From: Neolewinella antarctica
GTDB lineage: Bacteria > Bacteroidota > Bacteroidia > Chitinophagales > Saprospiraceae
Direction of reading: 5' to 3'
Length of the DNA stretch: 64,000 bases
NCBI RefSeq assembly: GCF_011927835.1
Contig: NZ_JAATJH010000001.1
Location: 186,001 to 250,000 of the forward strand
The number at the start of each line of letters is the position of its first letter. Positions within the stretch are counted from its first letter, which is position 1. The translations under genes were made by a program, and so were the position numbers. Of this stretch, positions 17,743 through 26,161 are shown one piece after another. The notes beneath the pieces were generated by a model, which saw only the letters and a list, made by a program, of their open reading frames with translations, made no database searches and was not told where the DNA came from.

Positions 17743-17952
17743 ATGATAAGAACAGGAAGCAAGGTCAGTTGGAAGTGGGGTAACGGTACCGCGGAAGGAA
17801 AAGTAAAAGAAACGTGGTCGGAGGAAGTCACGCGAACCATCAAGGGAAGCAAAATTACCCGCAAGGGAGAAGAAGGAAACAAAGCGCTGCTCATCGAGCA
17901 AGAAGACGGGGATGAGGTCCTAAAGCTAGAATCGGAGGTAGAAAAAGCGTAA
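17743..17952 (+). CDS. DUF2945 (HVA1/Tudor-like) small protein
   Basis: This is a 69-aa cytosolic protein of the DUF2945 family. The signature is GSKVSWKWGNGTAEGKV, then TRTIKGSKITRKG and LLIEQEDGDEVLKLESE, which fits the family end to end. The fold is Tudor/SH3-like; its binding partner is not known. The start is ATG 17743 (MIRTGSK); an upstream GTG at 17716 lies inside the terminator hairpin and is rejected. Expression presumably depends on read-through of that terminator or on a promoter buried within it. Confidence 0.8.
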   Translation: MIRTGSKVSWKWGNGTAEGKVKETWSEEVTRTIKGSKITRKGEEGNKALLIEQEDGDEVLKLESEVEKA

Positions 17953-17963
17953 GGTGTTGGCTA

Positions 17964-18080
17964 CTACTTCTTAAAGTCGGATTCTTCGTCCTTCCGCAAT
18001 TGGACTTCGCCCGGCGGCTCGTTATCTCGTTGATTAACGGCTACCTTATCTTCGATGGACGGTACGAACACGCCCAGCAT
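17964..18080 (-). CDS. Possible small protein of 38 aa
   Basis: A minus-strand frame begins MLGVFVPSIEDKVAVNQ and ends KDEESDFKK. It fills most of the 156-bp gap between two rightward genes and has gene-like codon use and a hydrophilic acidic tail. There is no recognisable domain, and a clear -7 box is lacking (only TAATTTG just upstream). It could be a real small protein or chance. Confidence 0.3.
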   Translation of the reverse strand: MLGVFVPSIEDKVAVNQRDNEPPGEVQLRKDEESDFKK

Positions 18081-18108
18081 TTTGCCGTTCGATTAACAAA
18101 TTAATGCG

Positions 18109-18798
18109 ATGCGCTTACTTACGATAGTTCTGTTCCTGGTTTCCGCCACTTCCTACGCCCAAGTTTCCGAAGGCAGAGTGACGTTCGATGACACTTCTTT
18201 GCAATCCCTGCGCATGAGTATCGATGCTTCCGCCGACGAGGTAGAAGAAGCCTGGGAAGATTTTTGGGAAGATCGTTACGACATCGACATCGATAAACTG
18301 GACAAGGACCGCAACAGCATGGCCTTCTTAGCGGAGCAAATATCCCTACCGATCATCGGTGCCAAGAACGTGAACTTCTACAGCAAAATCACCGAGACGG
18401 ATAACCGGTCGGATGTGGCTATGGCATTCGCCTTCACGGAAAGTGACGTCGTAACCCGGGTATCTCACCCAGAATCCTACCGAGCTGCGGAAGCCATCAT
18501 GATTGAATTCCGTACCAAATTTTATACCAACTACTTCGATGAGCAGATGGAGGACATTCGAGATGATCTGGAAGACGCGCGTGACGACAGCCAGGACGAC
18601 TCGAGGGACGCACAGAAGGCCCGCAAGAAGATCGCTAAGTACGAAGACAAGATCGAGGATTACCAGGAGCGCATTCAGAAAATGCGTGACGAAGTAGGCG
18701 ACGAGCTCGAAAGCTCGGAGGAAAAGGCCGTGCGCGCCGCGCAACTAGAAGCCAAACTCCGCGACCTCGAACAACGACGCGCGCGTTACCTTCGTTAG
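18109..18798 (+). CDS. Secreted acidic coiled-coil protein, function unknown
   Basis: This is a 229-aa protein with a signal peptide (MRLLTIVLFLVSATSYAQ). Residues 19-135 may be a small globular domain, containing GRVTFDDTSLQ and IIGAKNVNFYSKI. Residues ~135-229 form a highly charged coiled coil (MEDIRDDLEDARDDSQDDSR, KIAKYEDKIEDYQERIQKM). No family is recognised. The next rightward gene follows after 36 bp, so the two may be co-transcribed. The acidic helical character is shared with the lipoprotein at 17174 but the sequences are not obviously homologous. Confidence 0.75.
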   Translation: MRLLTIVLFLVSATSYAQVSEGRVTFDDTSLQSLRMSIDASADEVEEAWEDFWEDRYDIDIDKLDKDRNSMAFLAEQISLPIIGAKNVNFYSKITETDNRSDVAMAFAFTESDVVTRVSHPESYRAAEAIMIEFRTKFYTNYFDEQMEDIRDDLEDARDDSQDDSRDAQKARKKIAKYEDKIEDYQERIQKMRDEVGDELESSEEKAVRAAQLEAKLRDLEQRRARYLR

Positions 18799-18834
18799 AA
18801 ATACAACTTACCCTCACAAAATTACTAAGCTTTT

Positions 18835-19329
18835 ATGGCTACCGGTACCGCCCAAACCAACCCACCCGATCTCAAAGACCACACGAATTTCGATACCGGT
18901 GCCCACGCGCGCACCTACGGAATCATTCTCGGTGTACTGACGGCAATCTATCTGATTGTCCTCAATTTTATCTACCCCGACGATATTCCCATGGGCCTGA
19001 GGTTTGCTAAGCACCTCATCATTATCCCCGTGGTGTGGTACGCCGCCGGAAATTACGCGAGTAAATTACCGGACAACAAAGTATTCAAGGCGGAGATTAC
19101 CTACCTCATGAGCCTGGCGGCTTACACGGCCGTTACGCTCGTAGCCATTAACGTACTGGTTTACATCATCACTGGCACCTCTTTCGAGCAATTCATGCAG
19201 GATGGTGACGCTTTTGCCGGAATGATGATCAATTGCGGGTTCGTTTTCTTTGAAACGGTTGTTTTCGTTATGGTCGTCAGTTTTATCGTGTTGCAGGGCT
19301 ACAAAGGCGGTGGCTCCCCGGAGGATTGA
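18835..19329 (+). CDS. Four-helix membrane protein, possibly DUF4199-like
   Basis: This is a 164-aa protein with four hydrophobic segments (about residues 29-47, 60-78, 88-112 and 130-155) after a hydrophilic N-terminus. The first helix, YGIILGVLTAIYLIVLNFIY, and overall layout resemble DUF4199 proteins, but I cannot confirm the family. There are no charged catalytic motifs. It lies 36 bp after the coiled-coil protein and 46 bp before the AI-2E family exporter, all rightward, which suggests a shared transcript. Confidence 0.7.
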   Translation: MATGTAQTNPPDLKDHTNFDTGAHARTYGIILGVLTAIYLIVLNFIYPDDIPMGLRFAKHLIIIPVVWYAAGNYASKLPDNKVFKAEITYLMSLAAYTAVTLVAINVLVYIITGTSFEQFMQDGDAFAGMMINCGFVFFETVVFVMVVSFIVLQGYKGGGSPED

Positions 19330-19375
19330 TTTTTACTCAGGCAAACCCAGCAGACTTGTTTCAAATTACAATCCG

Positions 19376-20617
19376 ATGATTGCGGGAAAGCCAAGAAAAC
19401 TTACGGCCAGTTTCAGCATTCAGCGGCTGGCTTACTACATGATCTGCCTGTGTATCGTACTCTCCGTACTGTACGTCGGCAGATCTTTTTTTATACCCAT
19501 TATTTACGGGATATTTTTCGCCTTCATGCTGAAGCCAATTTGTGATTGGTTTGAAGCGGGGGTCAAGAATAGGGTAGTAGCGATTATCCTTACGTTGCTC
19601 ACGGTCTTCCTTACCCTGGGAGGGATTTTTACATTCTTTATCATCGAGATAATGGACGTCGTCAGCGAAGCCGACGGAATCGTGACTAACATTCAGAATA
19701 GTGCATTTGACCTGTTTGCGTACGTTGGCAGCTTTCTTGGCATGCGGGAGCGCGAATCTTTCGCACTGCTCAACGAGCAAATTGCGGGGGTAACGTCCGC
19801 CCCGATTAGTTTGCTAACGAGCGGCTTGTCTACCTCCGGCACGATGTTGACGAACTTCTCTCTGATCGTCATCTATACTTTTTTCTTCTTACTCTACAGC
19901 ACCGCGCTTCGACAATTTCTCCTTGGCCAGTTGCGGGGGTCGAAGGAGCAGGAGGGGCAAGCAACGATCAAGGAAGTGCAGGAAGTCGCCAAAAATTACC
20001 TGGGCGGCATGCTGACCGTGATGTTGATTCTGGGGGTCCTCAATAGTTTGGGTTTGTGGGTAATCGGTGTTCGGTTTCCCCTCGTATGGGGCTTCCTCGG
20101 TGCCATGCTCGCCATTATTCCCTACGTCGGCACTTTTATCGGGGGGTTGTTGCCCTTTCTCTACGCCGTGGCAACGCTCGATTCCTTTTGGCAACCCGTT
20201 GCCGTGATCATCTTGTACATGACCGTCCAGTCATTTGAAGGGAACTTCATCACACCAAAAGTAGTTGGCAACAGCGTGAAGATTAACGCACTCGCAGCCA
20301 TTTTGTCTTTGATTTTCGGTGCGTTATTTTGGGGCCTGGCCGGCGTCATTCTCGCTATTCCGCTGCTGGCAATGCTGCGGGTAGTGCTGGCTCACATCGA
20401 TGCCACAAAGCCAGTTGCGCTGTTGCTGAGCGATGATCTTTACGCCCACGCCGACCTATTCAGTAGCAGGTATAATCGTGATCGTTACCGACTGCGAAGC
20501 CTTTTTAAAAGCACTAAACCGTTAGACGGCGGCGAGGTACCCTCGCTACTGACTCCACCAGGCGACCAAATTAGCCAGGCTGATACCCAGGTAATTACCG
20601 ATGCCGAACCCAAATAG
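19376..20617 (+). CDS. AI-2E family transporter (PF01594)
   Basis: This is a 413-aa polytopic membrane protein of the AI-2E exporter family, some members of which are Na+/H+ antiporters or export autoinducer-2. Visible family features are the N-terminal paired helices, the amphipathic middle region and the C-terminal block VWGFLGAMLAIIPYVGTFIGG, followed by FEGNFITPKVVGNSVKINALA and FGALFWGLAGVILAIPLLA. The start is ATG 19376 (MIAGKPRKLTASFSIQRL); the longer in-frame opening lies inside the preceding gene. The last 72 bp overlap the 3' end of the opposite-strand DUF819 gene. The transported substrate cannot be inferred. Confidence 0.9.
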   Translation: MIAGKPRKLTASFSIQRLAYYMICLCIVLSVLYVGRSFFIPIIYGIFFAFMLKPICDWFEAGVKNRVVAIILTLLTVFLTLGGIFTFFIIEIMDVVSEADGIVTNIQNSAFDLFAYVGSFLGMRERESFALLNEQIAGVTSAPISLLTSGLSTSGTMLTNFSLIVIYTFFFLLYSTALRQFLLGQLRGSKEQEGQATIKEVQEVAKNYLGGMLTVMLILGVLNSLGLWVIGVRFPLVWGFLGAMLAIIPYVGTFIGGLLPFLYAVATLDSFWQPVAVIILYMTVQSFEGNFITPKVVGNSVKINALAAILSLIFGALFWGLAGVILAIPLLAMLRVVLAHIDATKPVALLLSDDLYAHADLFSSRYNRDRYRLRSLFKSTKPLDGGEVPSLLTPPGDQISQADTQVITDAEPK

Positions 20618-21670
20618 AGACACCGCAATGCCGGCGGCCAGTAGGCGCTGATTTTTCAACGATGCGGCGACTTGCACGACAAATACCGGGCCGTAAAAGG
20701 CTGCTACCGAACTCAGGATGACCGTATCACGGTCCAGATTAAAAAGGCGGCTCAAAAGCAGGTGCAGGGTAGTGGTGGCGAAGAGAGCAAGGAAAGAGAA
20801 CCAGAGTAGATCCATCCCGTTGGAGGCTAAGTCTCTGAAGTCTGCCATCAAGCCCAACGCTACGGAAAATACGAGGATAAAGTATTCGCCGAGCGGGTAC
20901 GTATTTCCCAGTCGGTCAACGATCGGCAAGCTAGCTACGATGAGCGAGAGCGTGGTCAAGGTCAAAATAATGATGGTGAGGCCGTGATCTGATTCCGGAA
21001 AAAGCAGACCCGTTCCTACCGCCAACGCCACGACTACCAGCGAGGCAATTAACTGCGGCACCTGACGGCGTAACGGGACCGTGATCGTCTCGGTTTGTAC
21101 GACCTCTTCCTCCTCGCCCGGGGTCGCTCGAAAAATTCGGGCGTAGATGCTCGGGAGAAATGTAATTAACCCCAGCAGATAAGCACCTCCCAGGAGTACG
21201 TCCGCCGCCTGGATCAGGACCAGGTAACTAGCCGGTGCCTCCAGCGCGACGCCAATCGCCTGCACGTTAGGCGTGCCTCCGGTATACAGCCCAACGAGCA
21301 TGCCGCTAATTTTCCAAGCATCTTCGATGCGGTCCGTCATGTACAGCCCGACCAGGAGCGTACAGATCAAGCCCGACACACAACAGAGTAGAAAACTGAA
21401 TAGCATCGTTCTGGCGTACCGGAGGCTATCTCCGATCCTCACCGCGAAGAGTAACAATGGCAGCCCGATGAGCATGCTGGCCCCGGCTACCTTCTCGAGT
21501 AGTTCGTTGTCGACGGACCAGAGGTGTGCGTTGCTGACCAGTATTCCGACTAAGTAGCAAGCAATAATGGCGCTCAGCCAACTCGGAAACTTGCCCTCGC
21601 GCTCACCCGCCCGTGCGGCCAGGGGAAACAACAGGCAAAGGCCGACGCTCAGGAGTGTCGAGATGACCAC
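20546..21670 (-). CDS. DUF819 family membrane protein (YjcL-like)
   Basis: This is a 374-aa integral membrane protein with ten or so helices, of the DUF819/YjcL family. A recognisable motif is GLYTGGTPNVQAIGVALEAP in the middle, and the signature spacing of helices fits. Its function is not established; the fold suggests a transporter. The start ATG 21670 lies 2 nt beyond the histidine-phosphatase stop codon, so the two genes form an operon. Its C-terminus overlaps the AI-2E transporter gene tail-to-tail. Confidence 0.85.
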   Translation of the reverse strand: MVISTLLSVGLCLLFPLAARAGEREGKFPSWLSAIIACYLVGILVSNAHLWSVDNELLEKVAGASMLIGLPLLLFAVRIGDSLRYARTMLFSFLLCCVSGLICTLLVGLYMTDRIEDAWKISGMLVGLYTGGTPNVQAIGVALEAPASYLVLIQAADVLLGGAYLLGLITFLPSIYARIFRATPGEEEEVVQTETITVPLRRQVPQLIASLVVVALAVGTGLLFPESDHGLTIIILTLTTLSLIVASLPIVDRLGNTYPLGEYFILVFSVALGLMADFRDLASNGMDLLWFSFLALFATTTLHLLLSRLFNLDRDTVILSSVAAFYGPVFVVQVAASLKNQRLLAAGIAVSLFGFGIGNYLGISLANLVAWWSQ

Positions 21671-21672
21671 GC

Positions 21673-22215
21673 TCAGTAGCGGTCTTGGTTGGTGCGAATT
21701 TTGCCCCGGCGGTTGATCTTTATTCGGTAGATATTGCCGAAATCGTCCTCACTTATTCTCGGGAATTCATCGCCGCCGGCCAGTTTATCGGCCAGCGTTG
21801 GCGTCGTGTTACTGTGACCAACGATTAATACGGTCTTGCCCGGATACTTCTTCTTGACCGTCTCGGCAAAAGCACTTAGGTTGCCGGCGTCGTAGGACTG
21901 TACTTGCAGGCCAAAAGCGCGGGCGGTCGGGGCGGCGGTTGCCTGGGTCCGTTTAGTGTCCGTGCTGTACACGGCGACTATCTTTTCATTCTTCAATTCA
22001 CGCGCCAAGTCTTCCGCGCGGGCTTGTCCCGCCTCAGTGAGCTCCGGATCGTCCCCGCCTTGCTTTTCGGCGTGCCGTACGAGGATGAAGGTCGTCGTCT
22101 TTCCGGCTGTATCGTCATCACCGTCGGATGTTGTAGATGAGTTGGCCCCGCAGGCGAAAATCAGGGGCGTAAGAATGGCTAGGCAAAGTAAAAAGAACCA
22201 GGGTCGTTGTTGCAT
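21673..22215 (-). CDS. Histidine phosphatase superfamily lipoprotein (SixA/PGM-like)
   Basis: This is a phosphoglycerate-mutase-fold phosphatase. The catalytic RHAEK motif (RHxE type, His nucleophile ~residue 48) and the second histidine in VGHSNTTPTL (~135) are both present, with TKRTQATAAPTA between. The start is ATG 22215 (MQQRPWFFLLCLAILTPLIFAC), which gives a clean lipoprotein signal; the longer form with MTLSTSNY is less likely. The length of 180 aa is normal for the short SixA-like class. Exposure in the envelope suggests a role on extracytoplasmic phosphate esters, but the substrate is unknown. It is first in an operon with DUF819. Confidence 0.88.
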   Translation of the reverse strand: MQQRPWFFLLCLAILTPLIFACGANSSTTSDGDDDTAGKTTTFILVRHAEKQGGDDPELTEAGQARAEDLARELKNEKIVAVYSTDTKRTQATAAPTARAFGLQVQSYDAGNLSAFAETVKKKYPGKTVLIVGHSNTTPTLADKLAGGDEFPRISEDDFGNIYRIKINRRGKIRTNQDRY

Positions 22216-22617
22216 ATAGTTAGAAGTACTGAGGGTCACCGGAGGTTTAAACCAGTCTACGATTGACTGAGGAGGACAAAACTAAGAATAAAATTAACGG
22301 CAGTTTGGCGCAAGCCAGGGGAGGAGGGCCATGCTTCCACTGAGCGCCCACGATCTTCGCGGCACGCAGGAGGACTCTGGGTGACGGACTTACTTTTTTT
22401 GCCGTTCGGTCGCCCGCTTTCAGCTTCGGTATAAAGATTTGCGTGGGCTGCGTCTCGGCGCGACCCGGCACCCGCGTCCGCGCCCTCTTTGTAATAACAG
22501 TGATGGCATTTGGTGCAGCGGGTAAAAAGAAAAATACGTGCAACACAAGCGCGGAATCGTTGTTACGGAAGACGAATATTATTCGTCAACGCCCTGTGGG
22601 GTGCCAAAGAAAAAGCT
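22216..22617. other. 402-bp divergent spacer
   Basis: This region lies between the leftward phosphatase operon and rightward proline dehydrogenase. It contains one exact repeat R copy (22467-22484) followed directly by CTCTTTG, a partial -7-like string. I see no credible gene in it. Confidence 0.6.
22467..22484 (+). repeat. Dispersed repeat R, copy 5 (exact, T form)
   Basis: Exact GGCACCCGCGTCCGCGCC in the spacer upstream of proline dehydrogenase. Confidence 0.9.
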
Positions 22618-23871
22618 ATGAAAGATGCATCCGGGCCAGTAAAGAGTTTCCCACTCGCGGAAGCCGCGGTACGAGACTTCAACGGGCGCCAGTTGCCAGA
22701 CTTTTCCGATTCGGAGCAGACATTTCGCCACATTACGGACGGTAACCTCAAGCAAACCGCCCTGCTATTTAAATTGATGGGTCAGCCCCAACTGACTAAC
22801 CTACTATCGACCATCGGTCTGCCGGCGGTTAAGTTGGGTCTACCCGGGGCTTCCTGGATGGTACGCAAGACCGTCTTCCCTCAATTCGTCGGCGGCGTAA
22901 GCCTCAACGATAGTTTGCCAACGATCGAAAGACTACACGAGCGGGGCGTTACCTCGATTTTGGATTACGGCGCGGAAGCCAAAAACGCCGCCGCCGACTT
23001 CGATGTATTTACCGAGGAAGTGAAGAAAGCCATTCATTTCAGTGCCGAAAACGGTGCCGCCGTGGCCGCAGTGGTGAAAATTACCGGCTTGGCCGATGAT
23101 CACATGCTGGAAAAGCTGAACGCCAGCGTCCCCGATCTTGACGGTGATCTGAGCAACTACCCCAAACTACAAAACACCATCGGGCGCCTCGAAGGCATTT
23201 GCCAACTCGCGGCGCAGCATAGCGTCCAGGTTTACATCGACGCCGAGGAAAGTTGGTTGCAGAACACGATCGACGCGCTAGCCGCCCTGATGATGCAGCG
23301 TCACAACAAGGAACAGGTTATCGTCCTTCACACCTATCAACTGTACCGCCACGATCGACTCCAACTCCTCAAAGACAGCCACCAAAGGGCGCTCGAATAC
23401 GGTTATTTATTGGGCGCAAAACTGGTCCGCGGCGCGTACATGGTAAAAGAAAACGCGCGGGCGGCCGATGGAAACTACCCAACGCCAATCCAACCTAGTC
23501 TGGAAGCAACCCACCGTGATTATAACGACGCGGTCCGCTTCTGTATCGATAATGTCGAGACGGTTGGCTTTTGCATCGGGAGCCACAACGAAGAAAGTGT
23601 ACGGCTCACTTGCGAACTGTTGCGGCAGAAAAATCTTCCGGCAAACACGCCACACGCCCAGTTTGCCCAGCTTTACGGCATGAGCGATAACCTCACCTTC
23701 AACTTGGCCGCTGGTGGCTACAACGTCAGTAAGTATATGGTCTACGGACCAGTGAGCGAAGTCCTGCCGTATCTCGTACGCCGCGCGCAGGAAAACACTT
23801 CCGTCACCGGAGAAATGGGAAGGGAGTTAAAGTTAATTCGCACGGAGCTCGAACGGCGCCGGGTAGGCTAA
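22618..23871 (+). CDS. Proline dehydrogenase
   Basis: This is a flavin-dependent proline dehydrogenase (PRODH), oxidising proline to pyrroline-5-carboxylate and feeding electrons to the quinone pool. TIM-barrel motifs are clear: VYIDAEESWLQNTID, TYQLYRHDRLQLL, GAKLVRGAYMVKEN (about residue 265), FCIGSHNEES, and the C-terminal PYLVRRAQENTSV with the substrate-binding RRxxEN. The length of 417 aa is that of the monofunctional eukaryote-like form. The start is ATG 22618 (MKDASGPVKSFPLAEAAVRDF). The partner P5C dehydrogenase is not in the window. Confidence 0.92.
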   Translation: MKDASGPVKSFPLAEAAVRDFNGRQLPDFSDSEQTFRHITDGNLKQTALLFKLMGQPQLTNLLSTIGLPAVKLGLPGASWMVRKTVFPQFVGGVSLNDSLPTIERLHERGVTSILDYGAEAKNAAADFDVFTEEVKKAIHFSAENGAAVAAVVKITGLADDHMLEKLNASVPDLDGDLSNYPKLQNTIGRLEGICQLAAQHSVQVYIDAEESWLQNTIDALAALMMQRHNKEQVIVLHTYQLYRHDRLQLLKDSHQRALEYGYLLGAKLVRGAYMVKENARAADGNYPTPIQPSLEATHRDYNDAVRFCIDNVETVGFCIGSHNEESVRLTCELLRQKNLPANTPHAQFAQLYGMSDNLTFNLAAGGYNVSKYMVYGPVSEVLPYLVRRAQENTSVTGEMGRELKLIRTELERRRVG

Positions 23872-23925
23872 GCCTTTCCGCGAATTGATGACTGCTTTGT
23901 AAGATTGTCCGCCATAAAAACACGG

Positions 23926-23966
23926 AAGCACAAAAATGTAACCAGCTTACGTCTTTGTGCTTTTGT
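23926..23966 (+). terminator. Stem-loop with T run after proline dehydrogenase
   Basis: AAGCACAAAAATGTAA (23926-23941) pairs with TTACGTCTTTGTGCTT (23947-23962) around a 5-nt loop, with one mismatch and one G-U, then TTTT. It belongs to a group of similar hairpins near 43.4 and 47.9 kb. Confidence 0.65.
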
Positions 23967-24122
23967 GGCTAAACGACTTTGCTTCACCTTAGCACATAGG
24001 TAGCCGTAGCGAGTTAGCTCAATTCACATTGATGAGGGTCACGTAAGCCGCGCGGATGGCACATTATTATTTGAGTGGTTTTAAGCAAGAAAGATAACTA
24101 GTCACGCCAAGTGAAATATAAC

Positions 24123-24130
24123 TATCTTTG
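24123..24130 (+). promoter_or_regulatory. -7 box of typA
   Basis: TATCTTTG, an exact TAnnTTTG match, 37 nt before ATG 24168. Confidence 0.6.
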
Positions 24131-24167
24131 CGCCCGCTTAGCGTACCTCCCCAACAGAACCTAGTTT

Positions 24168-25970
24168 ATGGATATTCGTAACATCGCCATCATCGCCCAC
24201 GTCGACCATGGCAAAACCACGCTGGTAGATAAAATGCTACTGGCCGGCCAACTCTTCGGTGACCACGAGCGCCCCGGTGAACTCATCATGGACAGCAATG
24301 ACCAGGAGCGGGAACGTGGTATTACCATTTTGGCCAAAAACGTATCCATTACTTACAAGGGTACGAAGATCAACATCATCGACACCCCCGGTCACGCCGA
24401 CTTCGGTGGTGAGGTCGAGCGCGTTCTCAACATGGCCGACGGCGTCCTACTGCTCGTCGATGCCTTTGAAGGCCCGATGCCCCAGACACGTTTCGTGATG
24501 GACAAGGCCCTGAAACTCGGCCTGAACCCACTCGTCGTCGTCAATAAGGTAGATAAGCCTAACTGTACGCCCGACGAAGTACACGAGATGGTCTTCGACC
24601 TGATGTTTTCGCTGGACGCTACGGAAGAGCAGCTTGATTTCCCCACCATTTACGGTTCTGCCAAGAACGGCTGGATGAGCACGGACTGGAAGAACGAGAC
24701 GGACTCCATCGTTCCCCTTCTGGATGCGATCCTGGAGCACATCCCCGGACCGGTCATCGAAGAGGGCAACACGCAGTTACTCGTCACCAGCATCGAGTTC
24801 AGCAAGTACATCGGTAGAATGGCCATCGGCCGTCTGAGCCGTGGCACGCTGAAAGCTAACCAGCAGTTAACGTTGATTAGCCGCGAAGGCGTGGAGACGA
24901 AAGCTAAGGCCCGTAACCTCTACGTCTACGAAGGCTTCGGCCGCGTAGAAGTGGACGAAGTACAGCCCGGTGACATCTGTGCCATTTTTGGTGTCGACGG
25001 ATTCGAGATCGGTGATACGATCGCAGCCGCCGAGGATCCCGAAGCACTGCCCACCATCGCCATCGACGAGCCGACGCTTTCGATGACGTTCACGATCAAC
25101 GATTCACCGTTCTTTGGTAAGGAAGGTAAGTTCGTAACGAGCCGCCACATCAAGGACCGCCTGACTGCGGAACTAGAAAAGAACTTGGCTCTTCGCGTAG
25201 AAGACACGGAAAGCGCTGATAAATTCCGCGTCTTCGGTCGTGGTGTTATGCACCTTTCGGTACTCATCGAAACGATGCGCCGGGAAGGTTACGAGCTCCA
25301 GATCGGTCAGCCGCAGGTTATCATCAAGGAGATCGACGGTCAGAAGATGGAGCCGGTGGAGGAATTGACGATCGACCTACCGGAGGCAATGTCCGGAACG
25401 GCCATCAACATGATCACGCAGCGCAAAGGCATGATGCTGAGCATGACGCCGAAAGCGGAGCGGATCATTCTCGAATTTGAAATCCCTTCCCGTGGTATCA
25501 TCGGTCTTCGGTCCAACATGCTGACGGCAACGCAGGGTGAGGCGATCATGACCCACCGTTTCAAGGAATTCCAGGAGCACAAGGGAGACATCCCCGGACG
25601 TATGAACGGCTCGCTCATTTCCATGGAACTCGGTAAAGCCATTCCTTTCTCCATCAACAACTTGCAGGATCGTGGTCGTTTCTTCGTCGACGCCGGTGAG
25701 GAGATCTACGAAGGGCAGGTGATCGGTGAGAACAACCGGGCGAACGACCTGGTGATTAACGTAACCAAGACCAAGAAGCTGACCAATATGCGTTCTTCCG
25801 GAGCGGATGACAAGGCGCGCCTCGTGCCACCCCGTAAGTTCACGCTCGAGGAAGCACTGGAATACATCCAGGGTGACGAGTACGTAGAAGCTACGCCCGA
25901 AAGCATCCGCCTGCGTAAGGTCTTGCTCCGCGAAGCCGAGCGTAAGCGCGGTCACAAGATCACTAACTAA
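24168..25970 (+). CDS. typA: Ribosome-associated GTPase TypA/BipA
   Basis: TypA/BipA is a translational GTPase that assists 50S assembly and growth under stress. The G domain is intact: [15 protein letters not shown] (P-loop), [10 protein letters not shown] (switch I), [12 protein letters not shown] (G3) and VVNKVDKP (G4). Domains II, III and V follow, then the BipA-specific C-terminal region with [27 protein letters not shown]. The length of 600 aa is normal and the start is ATG 24168. A promoter box and a strong terminator flank it, so it is monocistronic. Confidence 0.97.
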   Translation: MDIRNIAIIAHVDHGKTTLVDKMLLAGQLFGDHERPGELIMDSNDQERERGITILAKNVSITYKGTKINIIDTPGHADFGGEVERVLNMADGVLLLVDAFEGPMPQTRFVMDKALKLGLNPLVVVNKVDKPNCTPDEVHEMVFDLMFSLDATEEQLDFPTIYGSAKNGWMSTDWKNETDSIVPLLDAILEHIPGPVIEEGNTQLLVTSIEFSKYIGRMAIGRLSRGTLKANQQLTLISREGVETKAKARNLYVYEGFGRVEVDEVQPGDICAIFGVDGFEIGDTIAAAEDPEALPTIAIDEPTLSMTFTINDSPFFGKEGKFVTSRHIKDRLTAELEKNLALRVEDTESADKFRVFGRGVMHLSVLIETMRREGYELQIGQPQVIIKEIDGQKMEPVEELTIDLPEAMSGTAINMITQRKGMMLSMTPKAERIILEFEIPSRGIIGLRSNMLTATQGEAIMTHRFKEFQEHKGDIPGRMNGSLISMELGKAIPFSINNLQDRGRFFVDAGEEIYEGQVIGENNRANDLVINVTKTKKLTNMRSSGADDKARLVPPRKFTLEEALEYIQGDEYVEATPESIRLRKVLLREAERKRGHKITN

Positions 25971-25999
25971 GGAATCAACGCCTTAGCTACGTAAAAACG

Positions 26000-26034
26000 A
26001 AAGCGGTGCCGATGAAGATCGGCACCGCTTTTTG
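26000..26034 (+). terminator. Rho-independent terminator of typA
   Basis: AAAGCGGTGCCGAT pairs perfectly with ATCGGCACCGCTTT around a GAAG loop, followed by a T run. Confidence 0.9.
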
Positions 26035-26105
26035 CGTTGGTGGTTTTATCAGGGTGTTATCTAGCTAATCGGTAATTTCCGTGCGCTTTACTTAATTTTA
26101 CTGCA

Positions 26106-26123
26106 CCCCGATAGCTATCGGGG
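26106..26123. repeat. Palindromic element, copy 2 (perfect)
   Basis: CCCCGATAGCTATCGGGG is a perfect 18-bp palindrome. It is flanked by GCAC on the left and CCGCGCC on the right, which resemble the two ends of dispersed repeat R. Confidence 0.75.
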
Positions 26124-26161
26124 CCGCGCCCAAATTATTGTCGCGGCTTTAAGTACTTACC

